Assembly (NCBI RefSeq): GCF_001428825.1
Contig: NZ_LMIT01000009.1
Location: forward strand, 276,829 to 321,056
Source of the DNA: Nocardioides sp. Root240
Lineage (GTDB): Bacteria > Actinomycetota > Actinomycetes > Propionibacteriales > Nocardioidaceae
Direction of reading: 5' to 3'
DNA: 44,228 bases
Of this stretch, positions 25,161 through 34,392 are shown one piece after another (within the stretch, counting starts at the first letter, position 1; each line of letters starts with the position of its first letter). Made by a program: the position numbers and the translations under genes. Under the pieces are notes generated by a model. The model made no database searches, had not been told where the DNA came from, and saw only the letters and a program-made list of their open reading frames with translations.

Positions 25161-25166
25161 GATAAT
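25161..25166 (+). promoter_or_regulatory. -10 box upstream of the DUF3117 gene
   Basis: GATAAT, close to the TATAAT consensus and rare in this GC-rich DNA, lies about 70 nt before the start at 25235. It suggests strong, conventionally led expression of the DUF3117/pepA genes. Confidence 0.5.
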
Positions 25167-25234
25167 GGTCCGGCGCACAGTCGGGTGCACAGGGCGTCCG
25201 ACAGCACGCTGAGGTAGTGGAAGAGGGGTGCCGC

Positions 25235-25398
25235 ATGGCGGCGATGAAGCCTCGGACCGGCGACGGTCCGCTCGAGGTCACCAAGGAGGGTCGCGGCATC
25301 GTCATGCGCGTCCCGCTCGAGGGCGGTGGCCGGCTCGTGGTCGAGCTCAACGCCGAGGAGGCTTCCGCGCTCGGCGAAGCGCTCAAGAACGTCGTCGG

Positions 25399-25402
<4 letters not shown>
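25235..25402 (+). CDS. DUF3117 small protein
   Basis: A 55-residue protein that matches the very conserved actinobacterial DUF3117 family along its whole length (MAAMKPRTGDGPLEVTKE at the start, ALGEALKNVVG at the end). The function is unknown; it is small, acidic/basic balanced and predicted cytosolic. The ATG at 25235 is chosen because family members begin MAAMKPRTG, and a longer in-frame start would add only MEEGCR. A near-consensus -10 (GATAAT) lies upstream. The stop overlaps the pepA start (GTGA). Confidence 0.93.
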
Positions 25403-26967
<1,565 letters not shown>

Positions 26968-26976
<9 letters not shown>

Positions 26977-27624
26977 CTCGGGAACCCATTCCTTCTTGGC
27001 GAGCAGCATCCCGTCCCCGACGGGCAGCAGCACGGGCACCAGGCCCTCGGCCGCGGCGACCTGCTGCACGAGATCGCGGACGGCGACGGTCTCCTCGTCG
27101 CGCTGGGCGGGGTCGGCGACCCGGCCGTGCCAGAGGGCGTTGTCGAACGCGACCACGCCGCCGGGGCGCAGCAGCCGCAGGGCCTCGGACAGGTAGGCGC
27201 CGTACTCGCGCTTGTCGCCGTCGGCGAACACGATGTCGTAGTGCCCGTCCGTCAGCCGCGGCAGCACGTCGAGCGCGGAGCCCGCGATCGTGCGCACCCG
27301 CTGCGGGGCGACGCCGGCGTCCTTGAAGGACTCGCGGGCCAGCCGCTGGTGCTCGGCCTCGACGTCGACGGTGGTCAGCACGCCGTCGGGACGCATCCCG
27401 CGCAGCATCCACACGCCGGAGACGCCGGTGCCGGTGCCGATCTCGACGACCGCGCGGGCCTCGAGCACCGAGGCGAGGAAGCGCAGCGTGGCGCCGGAGC
27501 CGGCGCCGATCGGCGTCACGCCGACCTCTGCCGCGCGTGCCCGGGCCGCGGCCAGGACGTCGTCCTCGTCGACGTAGGTGTCGGCGAAGGTCCAGCTGGT
27601 CGAGTCGATCGGTGTCGGAGCCAC
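26968..27624 (-). CDS. O-methyltransferase (class I, SAM-dependent)
   Basis: A 218-residue O-methyltransferase of the caffeoyl-CoA/catechol type. Motif I is [25 protein letters not shown] binds the SAM ribose; [12 protein letters not shown] carries the metal-binding Asp; [16 protein letters not shown] is the conserved post-motif. The substrate is unknown. It is divergent from sigE, the arrangement seen for Rv1220c-sigE in mycobacteria. GTG 27624 is supported by TAGGCT 6 nt upstream. It overlaps pepA tail to tail. Confidence 0.92.
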
Positions 27625-27630
27625 GGTCCC

Positions 27631-27636
27631 AGCCTA
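27631..27636 (-). promoter_or_regulatory. Leaderless -10 box for the O-methyltransferase
   Basis: TAGGCT (minus strand) lies 6 nt before GTG 27624. Confidence 0.5.
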
Positions 27637-27667
27637 GGACCTGAGGGTCCCGGGACGTCGGAGGCGG

Positions 27668-27693
27668 GGAACACCGGGTCCATGCCGTTCGTT
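27668..27693 (+). promoter_or_regulatory. ECF-type promoter candidate upstream of sigE
   Basis: GGAAC (27668-27672) and CGTT (27690-27693), 17 bp apart, match the SigE-class ECF promoter pattern (GGAAC ... GTT). This implies autoregulation of sigE. Confidence 0.55.
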
Positions 27694-27707
27694 GGGGTTG
27701 TTCACAG

Positions 27708-27734
27708 GGAACGCTCAGGACCGACCCCTACGGT
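27708..27734 (+). promoter_or_regulatory. Second ECF-like promoter upstream of sigE
   Basis: A second GGAAC (27708-27712) precedes CGGT (27731-27734) by 18 bp. The -10 is weaker than in the first candidate. Together they would make a tandem promoter. Confidence 0.35.
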
Positions 27735-27783
27735 GAGAGGAGCCAGGAGACCCTTGGCACTGATCCAGCGGAAGAAGGCCACG

Positions 27784-28365
27784 ATGAAGGAGCCCGTCGA
27801 TCCCCAGCCCCAGGACCTTTCCTGGGAGAGCATCGTCGAGGAGCACTCCGACCGTGTCTACCGTCTGGCCCTGCGCCTGACGGGCAACCGCCACGACGCC
27901 GAGGACCTCACCCAGGAGGTCTTCGTGCGCGTCTTCCGCTCGCTGCACACCTACACGCCCGGCACGTTCGAGGGCTGGCTGCACCGGATCACCACCAACC
28001 TCTTCCTCGACCAGGCCCGCCGCAAGCAGCGGATCCGGTTCGATGCCCTCTCCGACGAGCGCGCCGCGCGGATCGCCAGCGCCTCGCCCGCCCCCGAGCT
28101 GGCGTACGCCGACCAGACCTTCGACGACGACGTCGAGGCCGCGCTCGCGTCCCTCCCGCCCGACTTCCGAGCCGCCGTCGTCCTCTGCGACATCGAGGGC
28201 CTCAGCTACGAGGAGATCGCCGAGATCCTCGGCGCCAAGCTGGGCACGGTGCGCTCGCGGATCCACCGTGGCCGCGGCCTGCTCCGCACCGCGCTCGCCC
28301 ACCGCGCCCCGACGGCCGGCCGCACCCAGTACGCCGGGCCCGTGACCCCGGTGGGCGCCCCGTGA
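27784..28365 (+). CDS. sigE: SigE-type ECF RNA polymerase sigma factor
   Basis: A 193-residue ECF sigma factor. Region 2 is [18 protein letters not shown]...[16 protein letters not shown] with the -10-binding [16 protein letters not shown]. Region 4 is [26 protein letters not shown]...[11 protein letters not shown]. Its neighbours (ZAS anti-sigma, HtrA) define it as the envelope-stress factor. Two starts are possible: ATG 27784 behind GGAAGAAGG, or TTG 27754 behind AGGAG (27745-27749), which would add ten residues. Mycobacterial SigE also uses several starts. GGAAC-type motifs upstream suggest autoregulation. The stop overlaps the anti-sigma gene (GTGA). Confidence 0.93.
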   Translation: MKEPVDPQPQDLSWESIVEEHSDRVYRLALRLTGNRHDAEDLTQEVFVRVFRSLHTYTPGTFEGWLHRITTNLFLDQARRKQRIRFDALSDERAARIASASPAPELAYADQTFDDDVEAALASLPPDFRAAVVLCDIEGLSYEEIAEILGAKLGTVRSRIHRGRGLLRTALAHRAPTAGRTQYAGPVTPVGAP

Positions 28366-28844
28366 TCGGTCACCTCGGCACCCGCGTCAGCGCCCTGCTC
28401 GACGGCCAGCTCTCGGCCAAGGACGCCGAGGAGGCCTGGGCGCACGTCTACGCCTGCCACGCCTGCCGCGACCTCGTCGAGCGGGAGGGCTGGGTCAAGA
28501 CCCGGCTCGCCGGCCTCTGCTCGGGCGAGCGGGAGGTCCCCTCGGGCCTCAAGGGCTCGTTGATGAGCATGCCGCCGGGGGACGCGCTGCTGGCCGGCAC
28601 TCCCGCGACGGGCCACGCCGGTCGTCGTACCGGAGCCGTGATGCTGGGCGGCAGCGCCGTCGGCGCCGCCATCCTCGGGGTGGTCGCTCTCGGCTTCACG
28701 TCCGGCTCCACCCCGCCCGCAGACCGTCGCCCACCGGTCACCCAGATCAACAACAGCTCGGTGCCCGCCACGCCGACGCCGGTCTCGACGCCCTCGTCCG
28801 GCGGTCCCGGGCAGTCGGTGCCGATCTTCCGCAAGCGGCCCTGA
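28362..28844 (+). CDS. ZAS-type anti-sigma factor (RseA-like)
   Basis: A 160-residue anti-sigma factor. The zinc-binding ZAS motif His28-x3-Cys32-x2-Cys35 (HVYACHAC) lies in the N-terminal helical domain that clamps the sigma factor. A hydrophobic segment at about residues 91-110 ([20 protein letters not shown]) could place it in the membrane, followed by a Pro/Ser/Thr-rich outer tail. It overlaps sigE by 4 bp, which ensures stoichiometric synthesis. In mycobacteria RseA is released after phosphorylation and ClpP-dependent proteolysis; the same here is inference. Confidence 0.9.
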   Translation: MIGHLGTRVSALLDGQLSAKDAEEAWAHVYACHACRDLVEREGWVKTRLAGLCSGEREVPSGLKGSLMSMPPGDALLAGTPATGHAGRRTGAVMLGGSAVGAAILGVVALGFTSGSTPPADRRPPVTQINNSSVPATPTPVSTPSSGGPGQSVPIFRKRP

Positions 28845-28868
28845 CCCGAGCCCTCAGGGGCGATCGGC

Positions 28869-28874
28869 CATGAT
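28869..28874 (+). promoter_or_regulatory. Leaderless -10 box for htrA
   Basis: CATGAT is followed after 6 nt by GTG 28881, so htrA can be transcribed apart from sigE. Confidence 0.5.
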
Positions 28875-28880
28875 GGGCGG

Positions 28881-30251
28881 GTGAACGACGAGCACGACGC
28901 CGACCGGGAGCCCACCGAAGCCTTCGAGCCGGTCTCGCAGTGGGCGCCGCCCGCTCCGGGGGCCGATCGGCTCCCTGACGCCCCCGCGCCGGCGGCGGTG
29001 GCGCCCGTCGCACCCGAGCCCACGGCCGTGCTTCCGAGCGACCAGCTGACCGCACCGATGGCGCCGTCGCTGATGCCGCCCGCACCGCCGGTCCCGCCCC
29101 AGCCGGCGGACCTCACCGTGCGCCGTCCGTCCGCCGAGGGCGCCGGCGTTGCCAAGCGGCTGTCCCTCGTCGTCCTCGTGGCGCTCGTCGTCGGTCTCGG
29201 CGGCGGCTTCCTGGGCGCGCTGGGCTACGACAAGGTCGCCGGTGACGACACCTCCGGGTCCGGGTACGCCGACGGCGGCCTCTCCGACGTCGACCTCGAG
29301 CAGTCCGCGCCGCTCGCCGCCCCCGGCTCGGTCGCGGCCGTCGCCAAGGCCGTCCTGCCCAGCACCGTCCAGATCCTCGCGGAGTACAACGGCGAGGCCG
29401 CCGGCGCCACCGGCTCCGGCTGGGTGATGGACGCCGACGGCCACATCGTGACCAACAACCACGTCGTCGCCGAGGCCGCGAAGGACAACGGCCCGATCGT
29501 CGTCATCGACCACGACCGCAACCGCTACGACGCCGAGGTGGTCGGCCGCAGCCCGGTCTACGACCTCGCGATCCTCTACGTGGAGAAGCACGACAAGCTC
29601 ACGCCCGCCAAGCTGGGCTACTCGCGCAAGCTCCAGGTCGGCGAGCCCGTCGTCGCCATCGGCTCGCCGCTGAGCCTGGCCGACACGGTCACCTCGGGCA
29701 TCGTCAGCTACCTCCACCGCCCGGTGACCACGGGGGCCACGGCCTCCGAGTCCTCGTACATCGACGCCGTGCAGACCGACGCGGCGATCAACCCCGGCAA
29801 CTCCGGCGGCCCGCTCGTCAACCAGAAGGGCGAGGTCATCGGCGTCAACTCCGCCATCGCCACCGCCGGCGGCGGCTCGGTCGACAAGGAGGCCGGCAAC
29901 ATCGGCGTCGGGTTCGCGATCCCGGTCGAGCAGGTCCGGGTCACCGCCGACCAGATCCTCAAGTCCGGCAAGGCGCAGTACCCCGTCATCGGCGCGAAGG
30001 TGAAGACCGGTGGCATCCCGACCGGTGACGGTGCGGTGCTCGACGAGATCCTCCCCGACAGCCCGGCCAAGGCCGCGGGACTGCGCAAGGGCGACCTGAT
30101 CACGCACGTCAACGGCTCCCGGGTCGCCGACGGCATCTCGCTGATCGTCGCGATCCGGACCTTCCAGCCCGGTCAGTCGATCGAGTTCACCATCGAGCGC
30201 GGCTCGGAGCAGCGCAAGGTCAAGGTCACTCTCGACGGCGAGGACGGCTGA
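28881..30251 (+). CDS. htrA: HtrA/DegP-family serine protease with PDZ domain
   Basis: A 456-residue S1C protease. A cytosolic Pro/Ala-rich N-terminus (1 to about 85) precedes one transmembrane helix (about 93-116, LSLVVLVALVVGLGGGFLGA). The protease domain follows with His194 (TNNHVV), Asp228 (YDLAIL) and Ser308 (NPGNSGGPL). A PDZ domain occupies about 365-450 (ILPDSPAKAAGLRKGDLI). It degrades or refolds damaged envelope proteins outside the membrane and completes the sigE stress module. GTG 28881 is set by the leaderless -10 box. The gap after the anti-sigma gene is 36 bp. Confidence 0.95.
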   Translation: MNDEHDADREPTEAFEPVSQWAPPAPGADRLPDAPAPAAVAPVAPEPTAVLPSDQLTAPMAPSLMPPAPPVPPQPADLTVRRPSAEGAGVAKRLSLVVLVALVVGLGGGFLGALGYDKVAGDDTSGSGYADGGLSDVDLEQSAPLAAPGSVAAVAKAVLPSTVQILAEYNGEAAGATGSGWVMDADGHIVTNNHVVAEAAKDNGPIVVIDHDRNRYDAEVVGRSPVYDLAILYVEKHDKLTPAKLGYSRKLQVGEPVVAIGSPLSLADTVTSGIVSYLHRPVTTGATASESSYIDAVQTDAAINPGNSGGPLVNQKGEVIGVNSAIATAGGGSVDKEAGNIGVGFAIPVEQVRVTADQILKSGKAQYPVIGAKVKTGGIPTGDGAVLDEILPDSPAKAAGLRKGDLITHVNGSRVADGISLIVAIRTFQPGQSIEFTIERGSEQRKVKVTLDGEDG

Positions 30252-30266
30252 CGCCTGCGGAACTCC

Positions 30267-30500
30267 TCAGTCGGCGTCGGTGTCGACGAAGGGGTGCTCG
30301 GCGACGTACTGCTCGGTCTGGCGGTACTGCTCGGCGATGTAGTCCTCGAGCCGCGACCGCTCGACCCGCCACTGGCCGCGGCCGCCGACCTTGATCGCGG
30401 GCAGCTCGCCGCGGCGGACCAGCGCGTAGACCTGGGCGCTCGACGTGTTGAGCACCTCGGCGACGTCGGCGAGGGTGAGGAACCTCGAGTTGTCGGCCAT
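30267..30500 (-). CDS. BldC-like/excisionase-family DNA-binding protein
   Basis: A 77-residue protein that is mostly one winged-helix MerR-like domain: FLTLADVAEVLNTSSAQVYALVR (helix-turn-helix) and RGELPAIKVGGRGQWRVE (wing), with an acidic tail. This size and layout fit BldC-like or excisionase-family regulators, some of which bind direct repeats cooperatively. It is transcribed away from the SAF gene, and the intergenic DNA holds an 11-bp direct repeat and a palindrome. ATG 30500 has GACGAT 6 nt upstream. A regulatory role over its divergent neighbours is inference. Confidence 0.88.
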   Translation of the reverse strand: MADNSRFLTLADVAEVLNTSSAQVYALVRRGELPAIKVGGRGQWRVERSRLEDYIAEQYRQTEQYVAEHPFVDTDAD

Positions 30501-30506
30501 GGCCCC

Positions 30507-30512
30507 ATCGTC
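30507..30512 (-). promoter_or_regulatory. Leaderless -10 box for the BldC-like gene
   Basis: GACGAT (minus strand) lies 6 nt before ATG 30500. Confidence 0.35.
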
Positions 30513-30549
30513 GCACCCGCGGCAACGATGCCCGACACGGCACGCCCCT

Positions 30550-30576
30550 CCTGTGGACGAGTGGGCCTGTGGACGA
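30550..30576. promoter_or_regulatory. 11-bp direct repeats in the BldC-like/SAF intergenic region
   Basis: CCTGTGGACGA occurs at 30550-30560 and 30566-30576, spaced 16 bp start to start. Head-to-tail repeats suit a BldC-type regulator. The TGTGGACGA core is also one base from a Streptomyces-type DnaA box (TGTGGACAA), so it could instead be DnaA-related. Confidence 0.4.
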
Positions 30577-30582
30577 CCGGGT

Positions 30583-30598
30583 GACCCCGACGGGGGTC
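30583..30598. promoter_or_regulatory. Palindrome upstream of the SAF gene
   Basis: GACCCC and GGGGTC flank GACG, a perfect 6-bp hairpin or operator ending 5 bp before the -10 box of the SAF gene. Confidence 0.35.
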
Positions 30599-30603
30599 GG
30601 GGG

Positions 30604-30609
30604 CATGAT
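30604..30609 (+). promoter_or_regulatory. Leaderless -10 box for the SAF-domain gene
   Basis: CATGAT is followed after 6 nt by GTG 30616, the same box and spacing as htrA and the upstream DUF2505 gene. Confidence 0.5.
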
Positions 30610-30615
30610 GTGCCC

Positions 30616-31308
30616 GTGTCCAGAGATCTCGGGAACTCTCCGGGCACGCCTGCCCCGCCCCCGGCCACTCGCGTGGCCCGGCCCGGCTGGCGTGACCCCA
30701 GGTTGTGGCTCGGCGTACTCCTCGTCGCCGGCTCGGTCGTGCTCGGTGCCCGCCTGCTGGCGGCCGCCGACGACACGGTGGCGGTCTGGGCCGTCGTCGA
30801 CGACCGGGGGAGCGGCACACCGGTCGTCGCGGCCGACCTCGCCGTGGAGCGCGTCCGCTTCGGTGACGGCGACGTCCTCGACCGCTACTTCCCGGCCGAC
30901 CAGCCGGTGCCGGACGGCCTGGTCCTGACGCGTGCCGTGGGTGCGGGCGAGCTCCTCGCGCGGTCCGCGGTGGGCGACGCCGAGCGCACCGACGTGCTCC
31001 AGGTGCCGCTCGCCGTCGACCCGCAACGGGTGCCGCCCGACGTGGCCGCCGGCTCGGTCGTCGACGTCTGGATCAGTGACGGGACCGCCGACAGGGACCG
31101 GGCGCGGGACGACGACGCCACGGCCGGCACGGACGGGCCGGCCCTGAGCGGTGTGACCGTCGTCGCGGCGCCGGGCTACGACGACACCTTCGCCGTCTCC
31201 GGCACCCGTCAGGTCGTGGTCGCGGTCGACGACGAGCGCGCGGCCGCCTTCGAGCAGCTGCTGAGCGGCCTCGGCGACCCGGTCATCCGGATCCTCCAGC
31301 GCTCATGA
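30616..31308 (+). CDS. SAF-domain protein (CpaB/flagellar P-ring chaperone-like)
   Basis: A 230-residue protein with a cytosolic Pro-rich N-terminus and one hydrophobic helix (about residues 30-50, LWLGVLLVAGSVVLGARLL). A SAF domain of the CpaB type follows (about 55-130), including GTPVVAADLAVERV and AVGAGELLARSAVG. SAF domains occur in CpaB of Flp/Tad pili and in FlgA. No other pilus gene is near. GTG 30616 is supported by the leaderless -10. The stop overlaps the ATPase gene (ATGA, 31305-31308), so the two work as a unit. Confidence 0.82.
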   Translation: MSRDLGNSPGTPAPPPATRVARPGWRDPRLWLGVLLVAGSVVLGARLLAAADDTVAVWAVVDDRGSGTPVVAADLAVERVRFGDGDVLDRYFPADQPVPDGLVLTRAVGAGELLARSAVGDAERTDVLQVPLAVDPQRVPPDVAAGSVVDVWISDGTADRDRARDDDATAGTDGPALSGVTVVAAPGYDDTFAVSGTRQVVVAVDDERAAAFEQLLSGLGDPVIRILQRS

Positions 31309-32558
31309 GCAACCCGCCCACCGTCGTCCTGCTGGTCTCGACCGGTGCCGCGTGGGAGGGTCGCGCGCTGTCGGCGCTGCAGTCCCACCCCGGCACGGTC
31401 CTGCTCAAGCGCTGCGTCGACGTCGCCGACCTCCTCGCCGCCGCGAGCACCGGCCAGGCCGACGTCGCCGTGCTCGCTGTCGAACTCGCCGGCCTCGACC
31501 GTACGGTCGTCGACGAGCTGGCCCGCCACGACGTCCGCGTGGTCGGCGTCTCCCCGGACTCCGGGCCCGCCCAGCCGCGCGCCGCCCGCGCCGGCCTGGT
31601 CACGGTCATCGACGAGGCCCGCATCGACGACCTCGCCCGCCTGGTGGTCGCGCTGCCGGCCGACAGCGCCGTGCCGACCGCCGTGCCGTCCGCCGTGCCG
31701 TCCGCACCGTCACCGACGGGGTCCCCGTCCGAGGAGGTCCTCGCGGAGCCACCCGGGCCAGCCGGCCTGACGCCGGGGCGCGTGATCGCCGTCTGGGGCC
31801 CGGGCGGCGCACCCGGCCGCACCACGCTCGCGGCCGGCATCGCGGCCGAGCTGGCGCGCCGCGGGCTGAGCACGCTGCTCGTGGACGCCGATCCCTACGG
31901 CGGCGCGGTCGCCCAGCAGCTCGGCATCCTCGACGAGGTCTCCGGCCTGCTCGCCGCCGCCCGTCTCGTCGCCGCCGGGACGGTCGAGCAACGCTTCGCC
32001 ACCGTCCAGCGCCGGATCTCCGACCGCCTGAGCGTGATCACCGGCCTACCGCGGCCGGACCGCTGGACCGAGGTCCGCCCCGGCACCCTCACCGCGCTCG
32101 TCGAGCACGCCCGCCAGCACGGCCAGGTCGTCGTCGACACCGGCTTCAGCGTCGAGCCCGACGTCGCCACCGACCTCGGCCGCCCGGCCCGCAACGACCT
32201 CACCCGCGAGGCCCTGGAGGCCGCCGACGAGGTGGTCGTCGTCGGCGGGGCGGATCCCGTCGGCCTGGCGCGCCTCGCCCGCGCCGTCACCGACGTCCAC
32301 GAGCTGCTCCCGGACCCGCCGCGGGTGGTGGTCAACCGGATGCGGCCCACACTGGGCTGGCGCGAGGCCGACGTGGTCGCGATGCTCGGCGGCTTCGGTG
32401 CCCGCGACGTGCACTTCCTCCCCGACGACCAACCGGCCGTCGACCGGGCGCTGGTCGCCGGACGCCTGGTGGTCGAGTCGGGGGAGTCGCCGCTGACCCG
32501 GGCGGTCGGCAGGCTCGTGGACGCGATGGCCCGCCCGCCGACCGGCGTCAGGCGCTGA
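31305..32558 (+). CDS. CpaE/MinD-like P-loop ATPase with altered Walker A
   Basis: A 417-residue protein with an N-terminal receiver-like region (about 1-115, VDVADLLAAASTGQADVAVL), a Pro/Ser-rich linker and a ParA/MinD fold. The deviant P-loop is GPGGAPGRTTLA (from residue 165): Arg172 stands where the canonical Lys lies and the loop has an extra residue. LLVDADPYGGAVAQQLG is the A' box and VVVDTGFS resembles Walker B. The layout matches CpaE-like proteins of pilus-assembly loci, but no Tad ATPase or pilin is in the window. It is coupled to the SAF protein gene and overlaps the convergent membrane gene by 11 bp. Confidence 0.8.
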   Translation: MSNPPTVVLLVSTGAAWEGRALSALQSHPGTVLLKRCVDVADLLAAASTGQADVAVLAVELAGLDRTVVDELARHDVRVVGVSPDSGPAQPRAARAGLVTVIDEARIDDLARLVVALPADSAVPTAVPSAVPSAPSPTGSPSEEVLAEPPGPAGLTPGRVIAVWGPGGAPGRTTLAAGIAAELARRGLSTLLVDADPYGGAVAQQLGILDEVSGLLAAARLVAAGTVEQRFATVQRRISDRLSVITGLPRPDRWTEVRPGTLTALVEHARQHGQVVVDTGFSVEPDVATDLGRPARNDLTREALEAADEVVVVGGADPVGLARLARAVTDVHELLPDPPRVVVNRMRPTLGWREADVVAMLGGFGARDVHFLPDDQPAVDRALVAGRLVVESGESPLTRAVGRLVDAMARPPTGVRR

Positions 32559-33891
32559 ACAGGAGCATCAGGCCGCCCGCCGTGAACGTCACCATGACGA
32601 ACAGCAGCGGCAGCTGGCCGGTCACCTGGTCCCGCTTCGGCAGCAGGGCCAGTGCCCGGTCGTGGGCCGCCACGGCAGCCACGACGTGACCGATCACCAC
32701 GGCGAGCACCTTGACGGTGGCGAGCGTCGTGGCGTGGTACGAGAACCAGTACGACGGCTCCACGGCCGCCGTACCGAGGATGTCCCAGCCCTTGCCGAAC
32801 GGGTCGCTGGCGCGGGCGAGGGTCTGCGTGCCGACGTCGATGAAGAGCGTCAGGTAGTGGGCGACGATGTAGCCGAGGACGATCGGCACGATCGAGTGGG
32901 CGTAGTGCCGCGGCAGCTCGCGCCGGGAGATCTCGCCCCCGGACGGCGTGAGCATGCTGGCGAGGCTGAACAGGCCGCCCGCGACGAGCACGAACACCAG
33001 CAGGGCGACGTTGTCGAGGTAGACCTTGCTGATGCTGGCGTCCTGGTAGGTCTTCACCCAGAACGTCGACTCGCGGAAGGAGTCGAAGGCGGTGCTGCCG
33101 AAGAGAACGCCGACGACAGCCACCAGGCCCGGCAGCGTGGGCACCGTGGAGAGGTTCGCGAGCGGGCTGCGCAGCACGAGGCGCCCCTCCTCGTCGCGGG
33201 CCCACGGCGAGAGCTTGGCGATCATCGAGGAGTAGACCTCGAAGGGGTCGGCCCGCTCGTAGAACCGGTTGCCGAAGATCGCACCGCCGACGAGCATCAC
33301 GCCGACGTACACGGCGCACCAGAAGCGGACCGAGCCGAGCTCGGTGGGGTACTTGTACGCCAGCTCCATCCAGACGAAGGCGTAGAGGCCGATGGCGGCG
33401 GGCCAGTAGCCCAGCCGATCGGGGTACGCCGTCAGGCCGGCGTCGGGGTCGCTGCCCGCGACCCGCGCGATGAGGGCGTTGAGCGTGCGCACCGGGCTGA
33501 TCGCCCGCCACACCGGACCGAGCAGTGCTGAGGCGAAGACGAGCCCGACCCACCACCACACGTAGAAGATCCCGAAGAACGGGTTGGTCAGGTTGTCCTG
33601 GCCGGCGACCGCGACGGCGATCGTGTACGCCGCCAGCAGCACGCCGATCCCACGCAGGGCCACCTTCCAGCCGGTCGAGGAGACCAGTCGGTCGAGCCAC
33701 GGCCAGACCGGGCGCCCGGCGAGCGGTCGGCCGTCGTAGCGCGGGTTGCGCCACGCCACGATCAGGACGGTGAAGGAGACGACGAGGGCCGCGACGGCAC
33801 CCGACACCGCGAGGCCGAGCGAGATCGGGAGATCCGCCTGGCCGCCGATGCCGTGGGCCTCGACGGTGCCCTCGATCGCGGCGGCGATCAA
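32548..33891 (-). CDS. Polytopic membrane protein paired with a cupredoxin-like lipoprotein
   Basis: A 447-residue protein with about 10-12 hydrophobic segments. It has the AHGIGGQADLPISLGLAV opening, WRNPRYDGRPL after the first helices, PSPWARD-like loops (KLSPWARDEEGRL), several His in late helices (HYAHSIVPIVLGYIVAHYL, FSYHATTLATVKVL) and VTFTAGGLMLLFSA at the end. Membrane histidines suggest metal or quinone handling. Similar proteins are, I believe, sometimes labelled fenitrothion hydrolase in databases, a name I would not trust. The start overlaps the lipoprotein gene (ATGA, 33888-33891), so they are coupled. It overlaps the ATPase gene tail to tail. Confidence 0.75.
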   Translation of the reverse strand: MIAAAIEGTVEAHGIGGQADLPISLGLAVSGAVAALVVSFTVLIVAWRNPRYDGRPLAGRPVWPWLDRLVSSTGWKVALRGIGVLLAAYTIAVAVAGQDNLTNPFFGIFYVWWWVGLVFASALLGPVWRAISPVRTLNALIARVAGSDPDAGLTAYPDRLGYWPAAIGLYAFVWMELAYKYPTELGSVRFWCAVYVGVMLVGGAIFGNRFYERADPFEVYSSMIAKLSPWARDEEGRLVLRSPLANLSTVPTLPGLVAVVGVLFGSTAFDSFRESTFWVKTYQDASISKVYLDNVALLVFVLVAGGLFSLASMLTPSGGEISRRELPRHYAHSIVPIVLGYIVAHYLTLFIDVGTQTLARASDPFGKGWDILGTAAVEPSYWFSYHATTLATVKVLAVVIGHVVAAVAAHDRALALLPKRDQVTGQLPLLFVMVTFTAGGLMLLFSA

Positions 33892-34247
33892 CGGACCTCG
33901 AGCTGGACGATGACCTGGTCCAGCTCGTGCGACTCGACCGCGACCACACCCGGGCGGTTGATCGAGATCGGGAGCGTCGTCGTACCGGCGTCGTAGTCGA
34001 GCTGCTGCTCCGGCTCGGAGTGGATGTGCAGCTCGCCGGGCTCGTCGGCGGTCACGACCAGGTCGACACCCTGGTCGACCTTGACGTCGACGCGGTCGCC
34101 GCTGGGGGTGACCTTGCCGTCCTTGATCGTGATGTCGATCGTGACGACCTTGTCGTCGGATCCGGACTTCTCGTCACCGCCACAGGCGGTGACGGTCGTC
34201 AGCAGTGCGACGCCGGTGAGCACGGCGCCGACAGCGCGCAGGCGCAT
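33888..34247 (-). CDS. Cupredoxin-like lipoprotein
   Basis: A 119-residue exported lipoprotein. The lipobox is TVTAC (Cys at about residue 22). The mature domain is a small beta sandwich of cupredoxin-like type (VTIDITIKDGKVTPSGDRV, VDLVVTADEPGELHIHSEPE, NRPGVVAVESHELDQVIVQLEV). The His-x-His in LHIHS and His in ESHELD are possible metal ligands; a classic type-1 copper Cys is absent. A strong AGGAGG precedes ATG 34247. It is the first gene of a two-gene operon with the polytopic membrane protein, suggesting metal delivery or sensing at the cell surface. Confidence 0.8.
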   Translation of the reverse strand: MRLRAVGAVLTGVALLTTVTACGGDEKSGSDDKVVTIDITIKDGKVTPSGDRVDVKVDQGVDLVVTADEPGELHIHSEPEQQLDYDAGTTTLPISINRPGVVAVESHELDQVIVQLEVR

Positions 34248-34392
34248 CTGTCCTCCTCGTCGGGGAGCGACACTCGTGGACGAAGTGGGTCCGGCTCCCG
34301 GTTCTCTGCCAGAATCTCACGGTGACCCCAACACGTCCGGATGGGGCCGGGCGTCGTAGGCCTTCGGGGGTCCGTGCAGAGTGGAGTACGAC

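Noticed and set aside
34381..34392. Earlier GTG start for the WS/DGAT gene
   Set aside because: Possible, but GTG 34393 has a GGAG at suitable distance; the difference is only four residues.
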